Source of the DNA: Planctomycetota bacterium
GTDB lineage: Bacteria > Planctomycetota > Phycisphaerae > Phycisphaerales > UBA1924
Reading direction: 5' to 3'
DNA length: 64,000 bases
Assembly: GCA_014584315.1 (NCBI GenBank)
Contig: JACTNA010000018.1
Location: 186,001-250,000 of the forward strand
A model generated the notes under the pieces. The model searched no databases and was not told where the DNA came from. It saw nothing but the letters and a program-made list of their open reading frames with translations. The translations under genes were made by a program, and so were the position numbers. Below are positions 1-8,187 of this stretch, piece after piece (positions within the stretch are counted from its first letter, which is position 1; every line of letters starts with the position of its first letter).

Positions 1-116
1 AGCCCCTTGACCTCCTTCTCGATCAACGCACGCACACGCTCCTCGCGCCCCGGAACGCCGGGCGTCTCGCAAAGCCGCCTGAGCAGGTCGAGGTTCAACG
101 CATCACGCTTCGCCAT
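1..116 (-). CDS. M42-family aminopeptidase, N-terminal fragment
   Basis: Only the first 38 codons lie in the window; the gene runs off the left edge. The N-terminus reads MAKRDALNLDLLRRLCETPG followed by VPGREERVRALIEKEVKG. The L-x-x-L-C-x-x-P-G-V-P-G-R-E-E-x-V pattern is typical of the start of M42 metallo-aminopeptidases (glutamyl aminopeptidase/endoglucanase-like). Metal ligands would lie outside the window. A GATACT box sits 15 nt before the ATG. The family assignment is by motif only. Confidence 0.6.
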   Translation of the reverse strand, partial: MAKRDALNLDLLRRLCETPGVPGREERVRALIEKEVKG

Positions 117-206
117 TGGGGTTCGCCTTTCAGTATCGCGCCCCCGGCCACGAACGCACGGCCCGCGGACGCGGAGCGGGAAGGGTAGGGTCACGATCGA
201 CCGGAA

Positions 207-665
207 TCAGCGGCCCGCCTGCCGCTCGCGGGCGGCCACCGCCAGCCGGTCGCACCGTTCGTTCTCGGGGTGGTCCGAGTGCCCGCGCACCCAGTTGAAC
301 CGCACCTCGTGCACCGCGAGCAGCGCGTCGAGCCGCTCCCACAGGTCCCGGTTCTTCACCGGCTGCTTGCCCGCCGTCCGCCACCCCCGCGCCTTCCACG
401 CCGCCAGCCACTCGCGCATCCCGTTGAGCACGTACTGCGAGTCCGAGTGCAACTCCACGACCGACGCTCGCCTGAGCGCGCCCAGCCCCTCGATCACCGC
501 CATCAGCTCCATCCGGTTGTTCGTCGTCAGCGGCTCACCCCCGGACGCCTCCTTCTCCACGCCCGTCCGCGCATCGCGCAGGATGTACGCCCACCCCCCA
601 GGCCCCGGATTCCCCGAGCACGCCCCATCCGTGAACAGATGCACCGTGTCGCGCCGTTCGGACAT
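207..665 (-). CDS. rnhA: Ribonuclease HI
   Basis: A 152-residue RNase HI, which cuts the RNA strand of RNA:DNA hybrids during replication and R-loop removal. The four acidic catalytic residues are visible: Asp13 in [13 protein letters not shown], Glu53 in NRMELMAV, Asp75 in SDSQYV and Asp139 in ENERCD, with the conserved His129 in RGHS. Length is normal for the family. The ATG at 665 was chosen because upstream codons encode only the translated octamer repeat, and because a TACAGT box lies 7 nt before it. It is transcribed divergently from purL. Confidence 0.93.
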   Translation of the reverse strand: MSERRDTVHLFTDGACSGNPGPGGWAYILRDARTGVEKEASGGEPLTTNNRMELMAVIEGLGALRRASVVELHSDSQYVLNGMREWLAAWKARGWRTAGKQPVKNRDLWERLDALLAVHEVRFNWVRGHSDHPENERCDRLAVAARERQAGR

Positions 666-672
666 GGGTGGG

Positions 673-678
673 ACTGTA
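673..678 (-). promoter_or_regulatory. -10-like box (TACAGT) of rnhA
   Basis: TACAGT on the minus strand with a 7-nt gap to the rnhA ATG. Transcription from it would start at or next to the start codon, so the mRNA would be leaderless. No clear -35 is seen. Part of the recurrent pattern described in the findings. Confidence 0.4.
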
Positions 679-712
679 GCGGGAAGACATCGAGGGATGA
701 GGAAGAAGGGAA

Positions 713-778
713 GAGGGATCGAGGGATCGAGGGATCGAGGGATCAAGGGTCAAGGGATCGAGGGATCGAGGGATCGAG
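713..778 (+). repeat. Tandem octamer array, unit GAGGGATC
   Basis: Eight head-to-tail copies of GAGGGATC, one shortened to 7 nt and two beginning AAGGG. It lies in the gap between the divergent genes rnhA and purL. A second array of the inverse unit (GATCCCTC) is at 994-1068, so the two arrays form an inverted pair. Confidence 0.85.
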
Positions 779-898
779 TGAGCGAAGGTCGAGCGTGCCG
801 AGTGCCTCCTTCTCAGAACCGGAGCACTCTGAGGGCGGGGCCTTTCCAGGCGGAGCACGCTCGGGGCCTGAAGGCTCCGGCTCTGAGGCTCCCTCTCC

Positions 899-957
899 CT
901 TCGCGTCCTTCGCGCCCTTCGCGTTGCAATCCTGAGATGAACGCGAAGTCCGCGAAG
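899..957. repeat. Inverted CTTCGCG/CGCGAAG repeat cluster
   Basis: Three CTTCGCG words (899, 908, 917) are followed by CGCGAAG words (about 942-957). Positions 917-925 (CTTCGCGTT) pair perfectly with 940-948 (AACGCGAAG) around a 14-nt loop, and neighbouring words can extend the hairpin. It lies midway between rnhA and purL. It could be a bidirectional terminator-like structure or a dispersed intergenic repeat. Confidence 0.6.
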
Positions 958-993
958 AGCGCGAAGAACACGGTTCCGCCCCCGCGCGCCCCC

Positions 994-1068
994 CATCCCT
1001 CCTCCCTCGATCCCTTCATCCCTCATCCCTCGATCCCTTGATCCCTCATCCCCCGATCCCTCCCCCGA
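994..1068 (-). repeat. Degenerate octamer array, inverse unit GATCCCTC
   Basis: Several copies of GATCCCTC and CATCCCTC variants directly before purL. In the sense direction of each gene, both rnhA and purL therefore have the same pyrimidine-rich GATCCCTC repeat just upstream of the start. Confidence 0.75.
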
Positions 1069-1074
1069 TACCAT
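1069..1074 (+). promoter_or_regulatory. -10-like box (TACCAT) of purL
   Basis: TACCAT with a 5-nt gap (CGCCC) to the purL ATG at 1080. This spacing predicts a leaderless or near-leaderless transcript. No -35 consensus is seen; the upstream DNA is the octamer array. Confidence 0.4.
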
Positions 1075-1079
1075 CGCCC

Positions 1080-4000
1080 ATGCCCAGCCCCGCCGCGCCC
1101 GCATCCGTCGTCCATCGTGTCGAGGTGCGCCCCGCCGACCCGGCCTCCGACCCGCGCGGCCGGCGCGTCCTGGGCGACGCCCGCGCCGCCGGCTACCGGC
1201 TCGACTCCGTCTCGGTCGCCCGGGTCTACCTCCTCGAAGGATCGATCGAAGAAGCCGACGCCGGCGATCTCGCCCGTCGCCTGCTCACCGACCCCGTGGC
1301 GGAACGATCGACACTCGGCGCATCGCCCGCATCCGGCTCGGTCGTCGAGGTCCACCCCCTCCCCGGCGTCATGGATCCGACCGCCCAGACCGTCGCCGAC
1401 GCCATCCGTGATCTGACCGGCGAATCGGTCCGCGTCTCGACCGGCTGGCGCTACGACCTCACCGGCCCGGACGCCCCCCGCGCCGACGAGATCGCCCGCC
1501 GCCTGCTGGCGAACACGGTCGTTCACGCCGTGCACACGCGTCCGTTCCACCCGGACAGCCTCCCCACCGGCCGGCCCGCCGACCAGCGCGTGCGCCACGT
1601 CCCGCTCACCGCGCTGGAGGACGATGCCCTGGAACGCCTCAGCCGCGACGCGCACCTCTTCCTCAGCCTCGACGAGATGCGGGCGATCCGCGACCACTAC
1701 CGCACGCTCGGCCGCGAGCCGACCGACATCGAACTCGAGACCCTCGCCCAAACCTGGTCCGAGCACTGCGTCCACAAGACGCTCAAGAGCCGGATCCGGT
1801 ACCGCAACGGCGAAGCGGCAGAGTGGCAGAGTGGCGAAGTGGCAGAGACGCGCGATCCCCGATCGACTTCCGGCAGGGCCGATCCGATCGACTGGAGCAA
1901 CCGGCCCGGACACACCCTCCACCCCGACGGCTCCGTCGAGATCGACAACCTCCTCAAACGCACCGTCGCCGCCGCCACCCACGAACTCATCGCCGACGGC
2001 GTGGACTGGACCCTCTCCGTCTTCGAGGACAACTCCGGCGTCATCGCCCTCGACGACACCAACGCCGTCTGCATCAAGGTCGAGACCCACAACCACCCCT
2101 CCGCCATCGAACCCTACGGCGGCGCGGCCACCGGCATCGGCGGGTGCATCCGCGACGTCATCGGCACCGGACTCGGCGCCAAGCCCATCGCCAGCACCGA
2201 CGTCTTCTGCGTCGCGTTCCCGCAGAACCGGAACGTCGTGCCAGCCGGGTGCCTGCACCCGCGCCGCGTCCTCACCGAGGTCGTCGCCGGCGTGCGCGAC
2301 TACGGCAACCGCATGGGCATCCCCACCGTCAACGGCGCGGTCTGGTTCGACGACCGCTACGTCGGCAACCCCCTCGTCTTCTGCGGCTGTGTCGGGCTGC
2401 TCCCGCGCGACCGCGTGCGCGGCATGGCACGCCACGGCGACCTCATCGTCGCCCTCGGAGGCCGCACCGGACGCGACGGCATCCACGGCGCGACCTTCTC
2501 CTCCGCCGAACTCACCGACACCCACGCCGACGAGTTCGCACACGCCGTTCAGATCGGCAACGCCATCGAGGAGAAGCGCGTCCTCGACGCCATCCTCAGA
2601 GCGCGCGACGAGCACGGCGAGCCGCTCTTTCACGCCATCACCGACTGCGGCGCGGGCGGATTCTCCTCCGCCGTCGGCGAGATGGGCAGCCGCCTCGGCG
2701 CGGCAGTCAACCTCGACCGCGCCCCGCTGAAGTACGACGGCCTCACCTACACCGAAATCTGGATCAGCGAGGCCCAGGAACGCATGGTCCTCGCCGTCCC
2801 CCCCGAGAACCTCGACGCCCTGCGACGCATCTGCGACGAGGAGCACGTCGAGCTGGCGGTGTTGGGCGAGTTCGGCACTCCAGACAAGGACCTGGTCCTG
2901 CGCTACGGCGACGCGGAAGTCGGCCGCCTCTCGATGGACTTCCTCCACGACGGCCTGCCCATGCCCACACGCGAGGCCGTGTGGAATCCGAAAACGGCAG
3001 AAGCGGCCCGGGGCGCGAAGGGCGAGTCGCGGAGCGCCCCCTCCGTCGCCGACGCCCTCCTCGCGCTCCTCGCCCACCCCAACATCGCCTCCAAGCACTG
3101 GATCATCCGCCAGTACGACCACGAGGTGCAGGGCAACGCTGTCGTCAAGCCGCTGGTCGGCCCCGCCTCGCGAGGGCCGGGCGACGCCGCCGTCCTCGAA
3201 CCCGTCCCCGGCTCCGGCCGAGGCATCGCCATCGCCTCGGGCCTGGCGACCGGCATCGGCGATCCCGCCATCGGCGGCGACCCGTACCTCATGGCCCTCG
3301 CCGCCGTCGATGAGTGCGTGCGCAACCTCGTCTGCGTCGGCGCGGACCCGGCCCGCACCGCCATCCTCGACAACTTCTGCTGGCCCGGCTGCAAGGACCC
3401 CGCCAACCTCGCCGCACTCGTCCGCGCCGCAGAAGGCTGCTACGACGCCGCCAAGGCCCACCGCACCCCCTTCGTCTCCGGCAAGGACTCGCTCAACAAC
3501 CAGTTCACGACCGAGGACGGCCGCACCATCGCCATCCCGCCCACGCTCCTCATCACCGGCCTCGCCATCGTCCCCGACATCGCCCGCTGCGTCACGAGCG
3601 ACGCCAAGCGCCCCGGCAACGTCCTCCTCCTCATCGGCCGGACCTCCCCCTCCATGGGCGGGTCGCACTACCAGCACGCCATCGGCCTCGGCGATCCGGC
3701 CCGTTCGCTCGCCGACGAGGTCGCCGCCCGCGTCGAGTCCGTCGTCGGCCCACTCCCCGAGACCGCCCGCCGGCACGTGGACACGCTGCTCCACGGCATC
3801 GCGCCGCTCGTCGCCGAGCATCTCGGCGAGGCCGTCGCCCTCGGCGCAGCCAAGGCCGAGCAGGCCGTGCGCCGACTGGCGAAACTCGTCGGCCGCGAGA
3901 AGGCCGAGAGCCTCGAAGCCGAGGTCGGCCGCGAGCGCGCCGCCGCCATCGTCAACGCCATCGCCGACGCGGCGAAGCGCGGCTGGATCAGCCCGAGTGT

Positions 4001-4421
4001 CCCGACCATCGACCTCGAACTCGGACCCGCCAAGGCACGCGCCGTCGCCGCCGTCATCGCGGAGGGACTCGCCGCCTCCGCCCACGATTGCTCCGACGGC
4101 GGCACGCTCGTCGCCGTCGCCGAAATGCTCATCGCCGGCTCACGCCCTCAGGCCCCCATCGGCGCGGAACTGACCCACGACCCGGACGATCTCGGTGCCA
4201 CGGCCTGGGCCTTCGCCGAGACCCCGGCACGGTACATCCTCGAGGTCCCCCCCCTCGGCGTCGCCCGCGTCCGCGAGCTCGTCCAGCAGCACGCCCCGGG
4301 AGCCGTCGTCCAGCAGATCGGCGTCCTGGACTTCTCCGGCCGCCTCCGCTGGCCCGCGGCCTCCCTCGACGCCCAGGTCGAGGACCTCGCGCAGGCCTGG
4401 CGGTCCCCCCTCGACTGGTAA
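1080..4421 (+). CDS. purL: Phosphoribosylformylglycinamidine synthase, PurS-PurL fusion
   Basis: A 1113-residue FGAM synthase, the fourth step of purine synthesis (FGAR + glutamine + ATP to FGAM). The first ~180 residues hold two PurS-like segments (VEVRPADPASDPRG..., VEVHPLPGVMDPTAQ...). The PurL catalytic region follows, with SEHCVHKT, KVETHNHPSAIEPYGGAATG, DCGAGGFSSAVGEMG, FVSGKDSLNNQ and SAHDCSDGG. No glutaminase domain is present, so a separate PurQ is expected elsewhere. Two stretches look inserted: a low-complexity segment near residues 246-276 that translates a GGCAGAGT-type repeat, and a helical Ala/Glu-rich block near 895-975. The ATG at 1080 follows a TACCAT box; in-frame upstream codons translate the octamer array. 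Confidence 0.92.
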   Translation: MPSPAAPASVVHRVEVRPADPASDPRGRRVLGDARAAGYRLDSVSVARVYLLEGSIEEADAGDLARRLLTDPVAERSTLGASPASGSVVEVHPLPGVMDPTAQTVADAIRDLTGESVRVSTGWRYDLTGPDAPRADEIARRLLANTVVHAVHTRPFHPDSLPTGRPADQRVRHVPLTALEDDALERLSRDAHLFLSLDEMRAIRDHYRTLGREPTDIELETLAQTWSEHCVHKTLKSRIRYRNGEAAEWQSGEVAETRDPRSTSGRADPIDWSNRPGHTLHPDGSVEIDNLLKRTVAAATHELIADGVDWTLSVFEDNSGVIALDDTNAVCIKVETHNHPSAIEPYGGAATGIGGCIRDVIGTGLGAKPIASTDVFCVAFPQNRNVVPAGCLHPRRVLTEVVAGVRDYGNRMGIPTVNGAVWFDDRYVGNPLVFCGCVGLLPRDRVRGMARHGDLIVALGGRTGRDGIHGATFSSAELTDTHADEFAHAVQIGNAIEEKRVLDAILRARDEHGEPLFHAITDCGAGGFSSAVGEMGSRLGAAVNLDRAPLKYDGLTYTEIWISEAQERMVLAVPPENLDALRRICDEEHVELAVLGEFGTPDKDLVLRYGDAEVGRLSMDFLHDGLPMPTREAVWNPKTAEAARGAKGESRSAPSVADALLALLAHPNIASKHWIIRQYDHEVQGNAVVKPLVGPASRGPGDAAVLEPVPGSGRGIAIASGLATGIGDPAIGGDPYLMALAAVDECVRNLVCVGADPARTAILDNFCWPGCKDPANLAALVRAAEGCYDAAKAHRTPFVSGKDSLNNQFTTEDGRTIAIPPTLLITGLAIVPDIARCVTSDAKRPGNVLLLIGRTSPSMGGSHYQHAIGLGDPARSLADEVAARVESVVGPLPETARRHVDTLLHGIAPLVAEHLGEAVALGAAKAEQAVRRLAKLVGREKAESLEAEVGRERAAAIVNAIADAAKRGWISPSVPTIDLELGPAKARAVAAVIAEGLAASAHDCSDGGTLVAVAEMLIAGSRPQAPIGAELTHDPDDLGATAWAFAETPARYILEVPPLGVARVRELVQQHAPGAVVQQIGVLDFSGRLRWPAASLDAQVEDLAQAWRSPLDW
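1813..1851 (+). repeat. Short tandem repeat inside purL (GTGGCAGA-like)
   Basis: Near-perfect repeats of AGTGGCAGAGTGGC-type words inside the purL frame, translated as AEWQSGEVAET. They sit at a loop where PurL proteins are usually shorter. It looks like a small repeat insertion tolerated in frame. Confidence 0.5.
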
Positions 4422-4492
4422 CGCCGAGCCGAACTCGCCGAATCACCGACTTGCACCCGGGACCGCCGCGGGTTCTACTGCGCACATGCCGT

Positions 4493-4509
4493 GGGGGATC
4501 GGCTCCCCC
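4493..4509 (+). promoter_or_regulatory. Hairpin in the leader of the surface protein gene
   Basis: GGGGGA (4493-4498) and TCCCCC (4504-4509) can pair around the loop TCGGC. It ends about 10 nt before the GGAGG ribosome-binding site at 4520-4524. It could affect translation or be an attenuator-like stem; no function is demonstrated. Confidence 0.3.
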
Positions 4510-4529
4510 ATCTCACCGTGGAGGACGCC

Positions 4530-6833
4530 ATGACCAGCCACCGCCGCACGACGCGCCCCATGCCCGCAACTCTCCTTGAACACCTCGAAAGCCGCTGCCT
4601 GCTCTCGGGCTACTTCGCCGGCGGCGTGAACTACAACGCCTCCGTCGACTTCTTCCAGGAGTTCGGCCAGTACGACGAGAGCGGCGCGATCCTCTTCGGA
4701 TCACGCACCAGCACCACCGGAGGCTCGCTCACGCCCTTCTCCGACTTCACCTTCGGCGACGCCAACAACTTGTACCAGGGCGCGATCGGCTTCAACGAAC
4801 CCGACCTGTTCTCCGAGCGCACAACCGTCGGCTTCGGCAACCGCCCCTGGGGCTTCTCCTTCGGCTACCAGCCGGACAACTACCACGTCTCCGTCACCTA
4901 CCTGATGAACCAGGCCACCGACCTCGCGGAAGGGCCGGGCTCGCGCGACGGCAACTACTGGTTCAACGGCTTCGTCAACGACGTCGCCAACGACACCTTC
5001 ATGCTCGCCAAAGGTCCCGCGACGATCAGCGGAACCAGCCTCACCGGCGAGCAGCGCTTCGAGGCCGGCGACCCCGTCCCCTTCTCCTACTCCTTCCTCT
5101 CCACCGGCATGTTCCCCGACGGCTACACCCAGTTCGACGGACACTCCTCCATCGCACTCTTCGGCAACTCCGCACGCACCGTCATACAGGCCGACTTCGA
5201 CGGCTCCGACGGCTTCCGCAGCTACTCCCTCGGCATCAAGGTGAACCCGGAAGCCAACCTCCAATCCTCCGACCTGGCGGGCAACATCTACGCCATGACC
5301 CTCGCGGGTTCCCCCGCTCTCGCCGACTTCTTCGGCGTCACACCCACCAGCGACCGCTTCTTCGCCTACCCCGGTGCCCTCGAACTCGCCGACGCCAGCA
5401 CCTTCCGCTACTACTGGCTCCACGACTTCTACGCACAGGGTCGCGACAACGCCCCGGTCGTTTTCGACGGGTCCTACACGGTCAACGGCGATTGGCTCTC
5501 GCTCTCCGCACGCGACGGCGAGCGCTCGATCGGCTTCAAGCTCGGCGACGACCTCTCGACCATGCTCTCGGGACACTACAAGACCTCCCTCCAGGCCGAC
5601 ATCCGATACACCTTCGGCGGTGGAACGCTCATCCGCGACGGCGCGCCGGGCGACTTCCCGGCCGTCGACCTCGGTCCCGGCGACGACAACGACGACCCCG
5701 GCGACGACAACAACGACGACCCCGGCACCCCCAACGTCTACACCTTCTCGTCCGCCTCCGTCGTCGCCGACGACGACGGCAACCATTACGTGATCGCCCA
5801 GACCAACGACGTTCGCCTGATCCGCTTCAACGTGACCCAGCAGGCCGGCGTCGGGCCGTTCACCTTCGGCCTGACCGTCAGACTCACCGACGACGGCCAG
5901 GGACTCAAGTGCTTCGGCGCCAACGACTCCGGCGTTTACATCGTCCGCCGAAGCCCCGCGGGCGAGTGGAGCACACAGAAGATCAACCAGTCCACCGCCG
6001 ACGCCTTCGGCATCACCCCCGTCTCCGGCCTCGACAACGACGGCAACCGCACCTTCGCCGGCTTCAACCAGAACGGCACCCCGCTCCGCTACGACATCAA
6101 CGGCAACGAGGTCGCCACCGTGCTCGACGGCGTCGTCAACCCCGACGGCGACCCCGCCGCACCCACCGCCGTCGCCGACATGCACGTCACGCCGTGGAAC
6201 GCCTGGCACTTCTTCTACATCGACGGCATCGGCGACCTCCGAGTCGTCTGGACCGCCCCGGGGCTGAACACCTACTTCAACAACAACCTCTCCACCAACT
6301 CCGGCCTGCGCAACATCGACGCCACCGGCATCAGCGCCATCACCACCGACTGGCAGGCCATCCACGTCAGCCTCACCGTCGGCAACACCCTCTGGCACGT
6401 CTGGTGGGCGCCCGAACTCGTCGGCAACTGGGTCGCCTCCGACTTCTCCGGCATCTTCGGCGAACCCGCAACCAACCTCCGCCCCGACTCCACCGCGCTC
6501 CACTTCGACCGTGTCACGGGCGATTTCTACAACCTCGCCATCCGCAACGACAACACCGACATCTCCATCTTCCGCTGGGAGTTCGCGCAGGACTGGTCGC
6601 ACCAGACCGTCGGCGGCGATCTCCAGAAGTCCAATGTCGTCGTGCCCGACGGACAGACGCGACTCCTTGGCCGATCCGACGGCAACCTCATCTTCAGCGG
6701 CCGCGTCCCCGTCCTCGGCGACATCCCCATCCTCGGCGGCCTCTACACCGCCCGATCCGAGAGCGATACGACCTCCAGCCTCCTTCTGACCTTGGAGCCA
6801 TTCCTCCAGGACAACGTCTTCGACGACATCTGA
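4530..6833 (+). CDS. Secreted planctomycete surface protein with secretin-like C-terminal tail
   Basis: 767 residues, function unknown. The N-terminus carries LLEHLESRCLLSGYF, matching the LExRxLLSG motif found at the start of many exported planctomycete proteins. Residues ~30-375 are a beta-rich, Tyr/Phe/Asp-rich domain. An Asp/Asn-rich linker (GDDNDDPGDDNNDDPGTP) follows, then a second beta-rich domain (~405-740) with propeller-like repeats. The last ~40 residues read GRVPVLGDIPILGGLYTARS and end LLLTLEPFL, which closely resembles the C-terminal signature of type II/III secretins. Nothing else here looks like a secretin. A GGAGG site at 4520-4524 supports the ATG at 4530. Confidence 0.75.
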   Translation: MTSHRRTTRPMPATLLEHLESRCLLSGYFAGGVNYNASVDFFQEFGQYDESGAILFGSRTSTTGGSLTPFSDFTFGDANNLYQGAIGFNEPDLFSERTTVGFGNRPWGFSFGYQPDNYHVSVTYLMNQATDLAEGPGSRDGNYWFNGFVNDVANDTFMLAKGPATISGTSLTGEQRFEAGDPVPFSYSFLSTGMFPDGYTQFDGHSSIALFGNSARTVIQADFDGSDGFRSYSLGIKVNPEANLQSSDLAGNIYAMTLAGSPALADFFGVTPTSDRFFAYPGALELADASTFRYYWLHDFYAQGRDNAPVVFDGSYTVNGDWLSLSARDGERSIGFKLGDDLSTMLSGHYKTSLQADIRYTFGGGTLIRDGAPGDFPAVDLGPGDDNDDPGDDNNDDPGTPNVYTFSSASVVADDDGNHYVIAQTNDVRLIRFNVTQQAGVGPFTFGLTVRLTDDGQGLKCFGANDSGVYIVRRSPAGEWSTQKINQSTADAFGITPVSGLDNDGNRTFAGFNQNGTPLRYDINGNEVATVLDGVVNPDGDPAAPTAVADMHVTPWNAWHFFYIDGIGDLRVVWTAPGLNTYFNNNLSTNSGLRNIDATGISAITTDWQAIHVSLTVGNTLWHVWWAPELVGNWVASDFSGIFGEPATNLRPDSTALHFDRVTGDFYNLAIRNDNTDISIFRWEFAQDWSHQTVGGDLQKSNVVVPDGQTRLLGRSDGNLIFSGRVPVLGDIPILGGLYTARSESDTTSSLLLTLEPFLQDNVFDDI

Positions 6834-6856
6834 CCCCCGACCCCGCTCTCCCCTCC

Positions 6857-6890
6857 GAAGCCCGGCGCGCCCTGTGCGCCGGGCTTCTCT
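6857..6890 (+). terminator. Intrinsic-type terminator after the surface protein gene
   Basis: A perfect 12-bp stem (GAAGCCCGGCGC, 6857-6868, with GCGCCGGGCTTC, 6876-6887) and a 7-nt loop, followed by a weak pyrimidine tract (TCTTCTC). It starts 24 nt after the stop codon at 6833. Confidence 0.7.
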
Positions 6891-6913
6891 TCTCGATCGC
6901 CCGCGACCGGAGG

Positions 6914-6919
6914 TACACT
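6914..6919 (+). promoter_or_regulatory. -10-like box (TACACT) before the Cys-motif protein
   Basis: TACACT, 15 nt before the ATG at 6935. It is the same hexamer seen before other genes here but with a longer gap, predicting a very short leader. Confidence 0.35.
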
Positions 6920-6934
6920 GCCGCCGGGGACGAC

Positions 6935-7567
6935 ATGACCGCCATGCCGCACCGCGACCTGCCCAAGGACGAGCTCTTCCGTTCTCTCGGCTTCGGCGGC
7001 GAGCCGGGCCTGTACGACGCCGCGCTCCGGGAAGCGGGCCTCTCACGCCCCGAAAAGCACGCCATCTCCGCCGCCAAGCGCGACGAGGTGGAGCGCGTCC
7101 TGCGCGAGCAGTTCATCCCCGTGTGCCCACGCGGCGACTGCCGCGCCGCCGCCGCACGGCTCGCCGCGGGCAGGACCGTCGCCCCGGCCGCCGACCCCGA
7201 GGCCTGCGAGGTCTGCGGCGGCTCCGCGAACACCGCCGCCATCGACCGCATGGTCGAGGCCTGCCGCGCCGCCGGGTGGACCCGGCTCTGCATCGTCGGC
7301 GGCTCGCCCGCGACACGCGAGGACGTCCGCCGCGCCGTCGCCGGCCGCCTCGACGTCACCTTCGTCGAGGGCACCTCCTCGCGCACCCTCCGCCAGGCCC
7401 GCGACGACACCGCCCGCGCAGACCGCGTCGTCCTCTGGGGCGGCACCGAACTCGCCCACAAGGTCTCGACGCTCTACTCCGGGCCGAAGGTCATCCAGAT
7501 GGCCAAACGCGGCGTCGCCGCCATGGCCGAGGCCGTCATCGAATCCGCCCGGCGGGCACGACGGTGA
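6935..7567 (+). CDS. Conserved hypothetical protein with paired Cys motifs (DUF2325-like?)
   Basis: 210 residues, not firmly recognised. The N-terminal ~70 residues are helical and charged (LPKDELFRSLGFGGEPGLYD), with two Cys pairs: CPRGDC near 64-69 and CEVCGG near 91-96. The C-terminal ~110 residues look like an alternating alpha/beta fold: LCIVGGSPATREDVRRA, then DRVVLWGGTELAHKVSTLYS. The layout resembles DUF2325 proteins, which have a small Rossmann-like domain, but this is a weak guess. It stands alone between a terminator and the convergent DUF4276 gene, whose end is 3 nt away. Confidence 0.7.
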   Translation: MTAMPHRDLPKDELFRSLGFGGEPGLYDAALREAGLSRPEKHAISAAKRDEVERVLREQFIPVCPRGDCRAAAARLAAGRTVAPAADPEACEVCGGSANTAAIDRMVEACRAAGWTRLCIVGGSPATREDVRRAVAGRLDVTFVEGTSSRTLRQARDDTARADRVVLWGGTELAHKVSTLYSGPKVIQMAKRGVAAMAEAVIESARRARR

Positions 7568-7570
7568 GCG

Positions 7571-8185
7571 TCAGGTTTCTCCCCGCGCTTCCCGTTCCGA
7601 CGCGAGTCGCCCGACCACCCGACACAACCGATCGAATGACGGAGACCTTCGCCGACACAGCCCCACGTCGAGCGCCGCCGTGAGTCTCGGCTGCCCCAAT
7701 GTCTCATTGTAGTGCCCGACGAAACGCCGCTGAATCCAGGCTTTCCCGCACCGCTGGCCCTCGGGGTCTTCTGGAACTGCTTCGTGCGGATCAAGATCAA
7801 GGTACTCCGAAAGAGACTCTGCGCTCGCCACGAACCACGTTTCGTACTCGATCTTCGCCAGCGAACAATCAACTCTTACATCGCCTGCCGTTGCCCGCGC
7901 CCAACCGCAAAGCCTCGGCCCTACTTCCGCCGGGCAGTCGCCGTTTGAATCGACCAGCACAAGGACCAACCCCCGTCTCCCGCCCCGTTCGCGCAACTTG
8001 CTTGCCCCGAGACCGACCGCCCTCCGAAGCCCCTCTTCGGTGATCAGTTTCGAGCGCGGATTGCGAATCGGTCGCAAGACCTCGAGAACGTCGCTCGCGC
8101 CGAGCGCACGCCAGATGCTGTCGAGGAGTCCGCGAATCGATTCAACCTCGCCGTGACCCTCCACGATGGGCTGAATGATGAACAC
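7571..8185 (-). CDS. DUF4276 family (TOPRIM-like) protein
   Basis: 204 residues matching DUF4276: an N-terminal PIVEGHGEVESI motif (the acidic strand end of a TOPRIM-like fold), VLVLVDSNGDCP in the middle, then IEYETWFVAS and a C-terminal helical region. DUF4276 proteins are known to sit beside AAA/RecF-like ATPases, as here: the ATPase TAA stop (8188-8190) is 2 nt before this GTG start, which suggests translational coupling. By analogy with OLD-, Gabija- and PARIS-type modules it may be a nuclease effector controlled by the ATPase. That role is inferred. Confidence 0.75.
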   Translation of the reverse strand: MFIIQPIVEGHGEVESIRGLLDSIWRALGASDVLEVLRPIRNPRSKLITEEGLRRAVGLGASKLRERGGRRGLVLVLVDSNGDCPAEVGPRLCGWARATAGDVRVDCSLAKIEYETWFVASAESLSEYLDLDPHEAVPEDPEGQRCGKAWIQRRFVGHYNETLGQPRLTAALDVGLCRRRSPSFDRLCRVVGRLASEREARGET

Positions 8186-8187
8186 GG

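Noticed and set aside
1023-4085. 1020-codon open frame opposite purL
   Set aside because: Composition is Gly/Val/Asp-rich as expected for the antisense shadow of a C-ending, high-GC gene. No domain motif is seen, and purL is certain.
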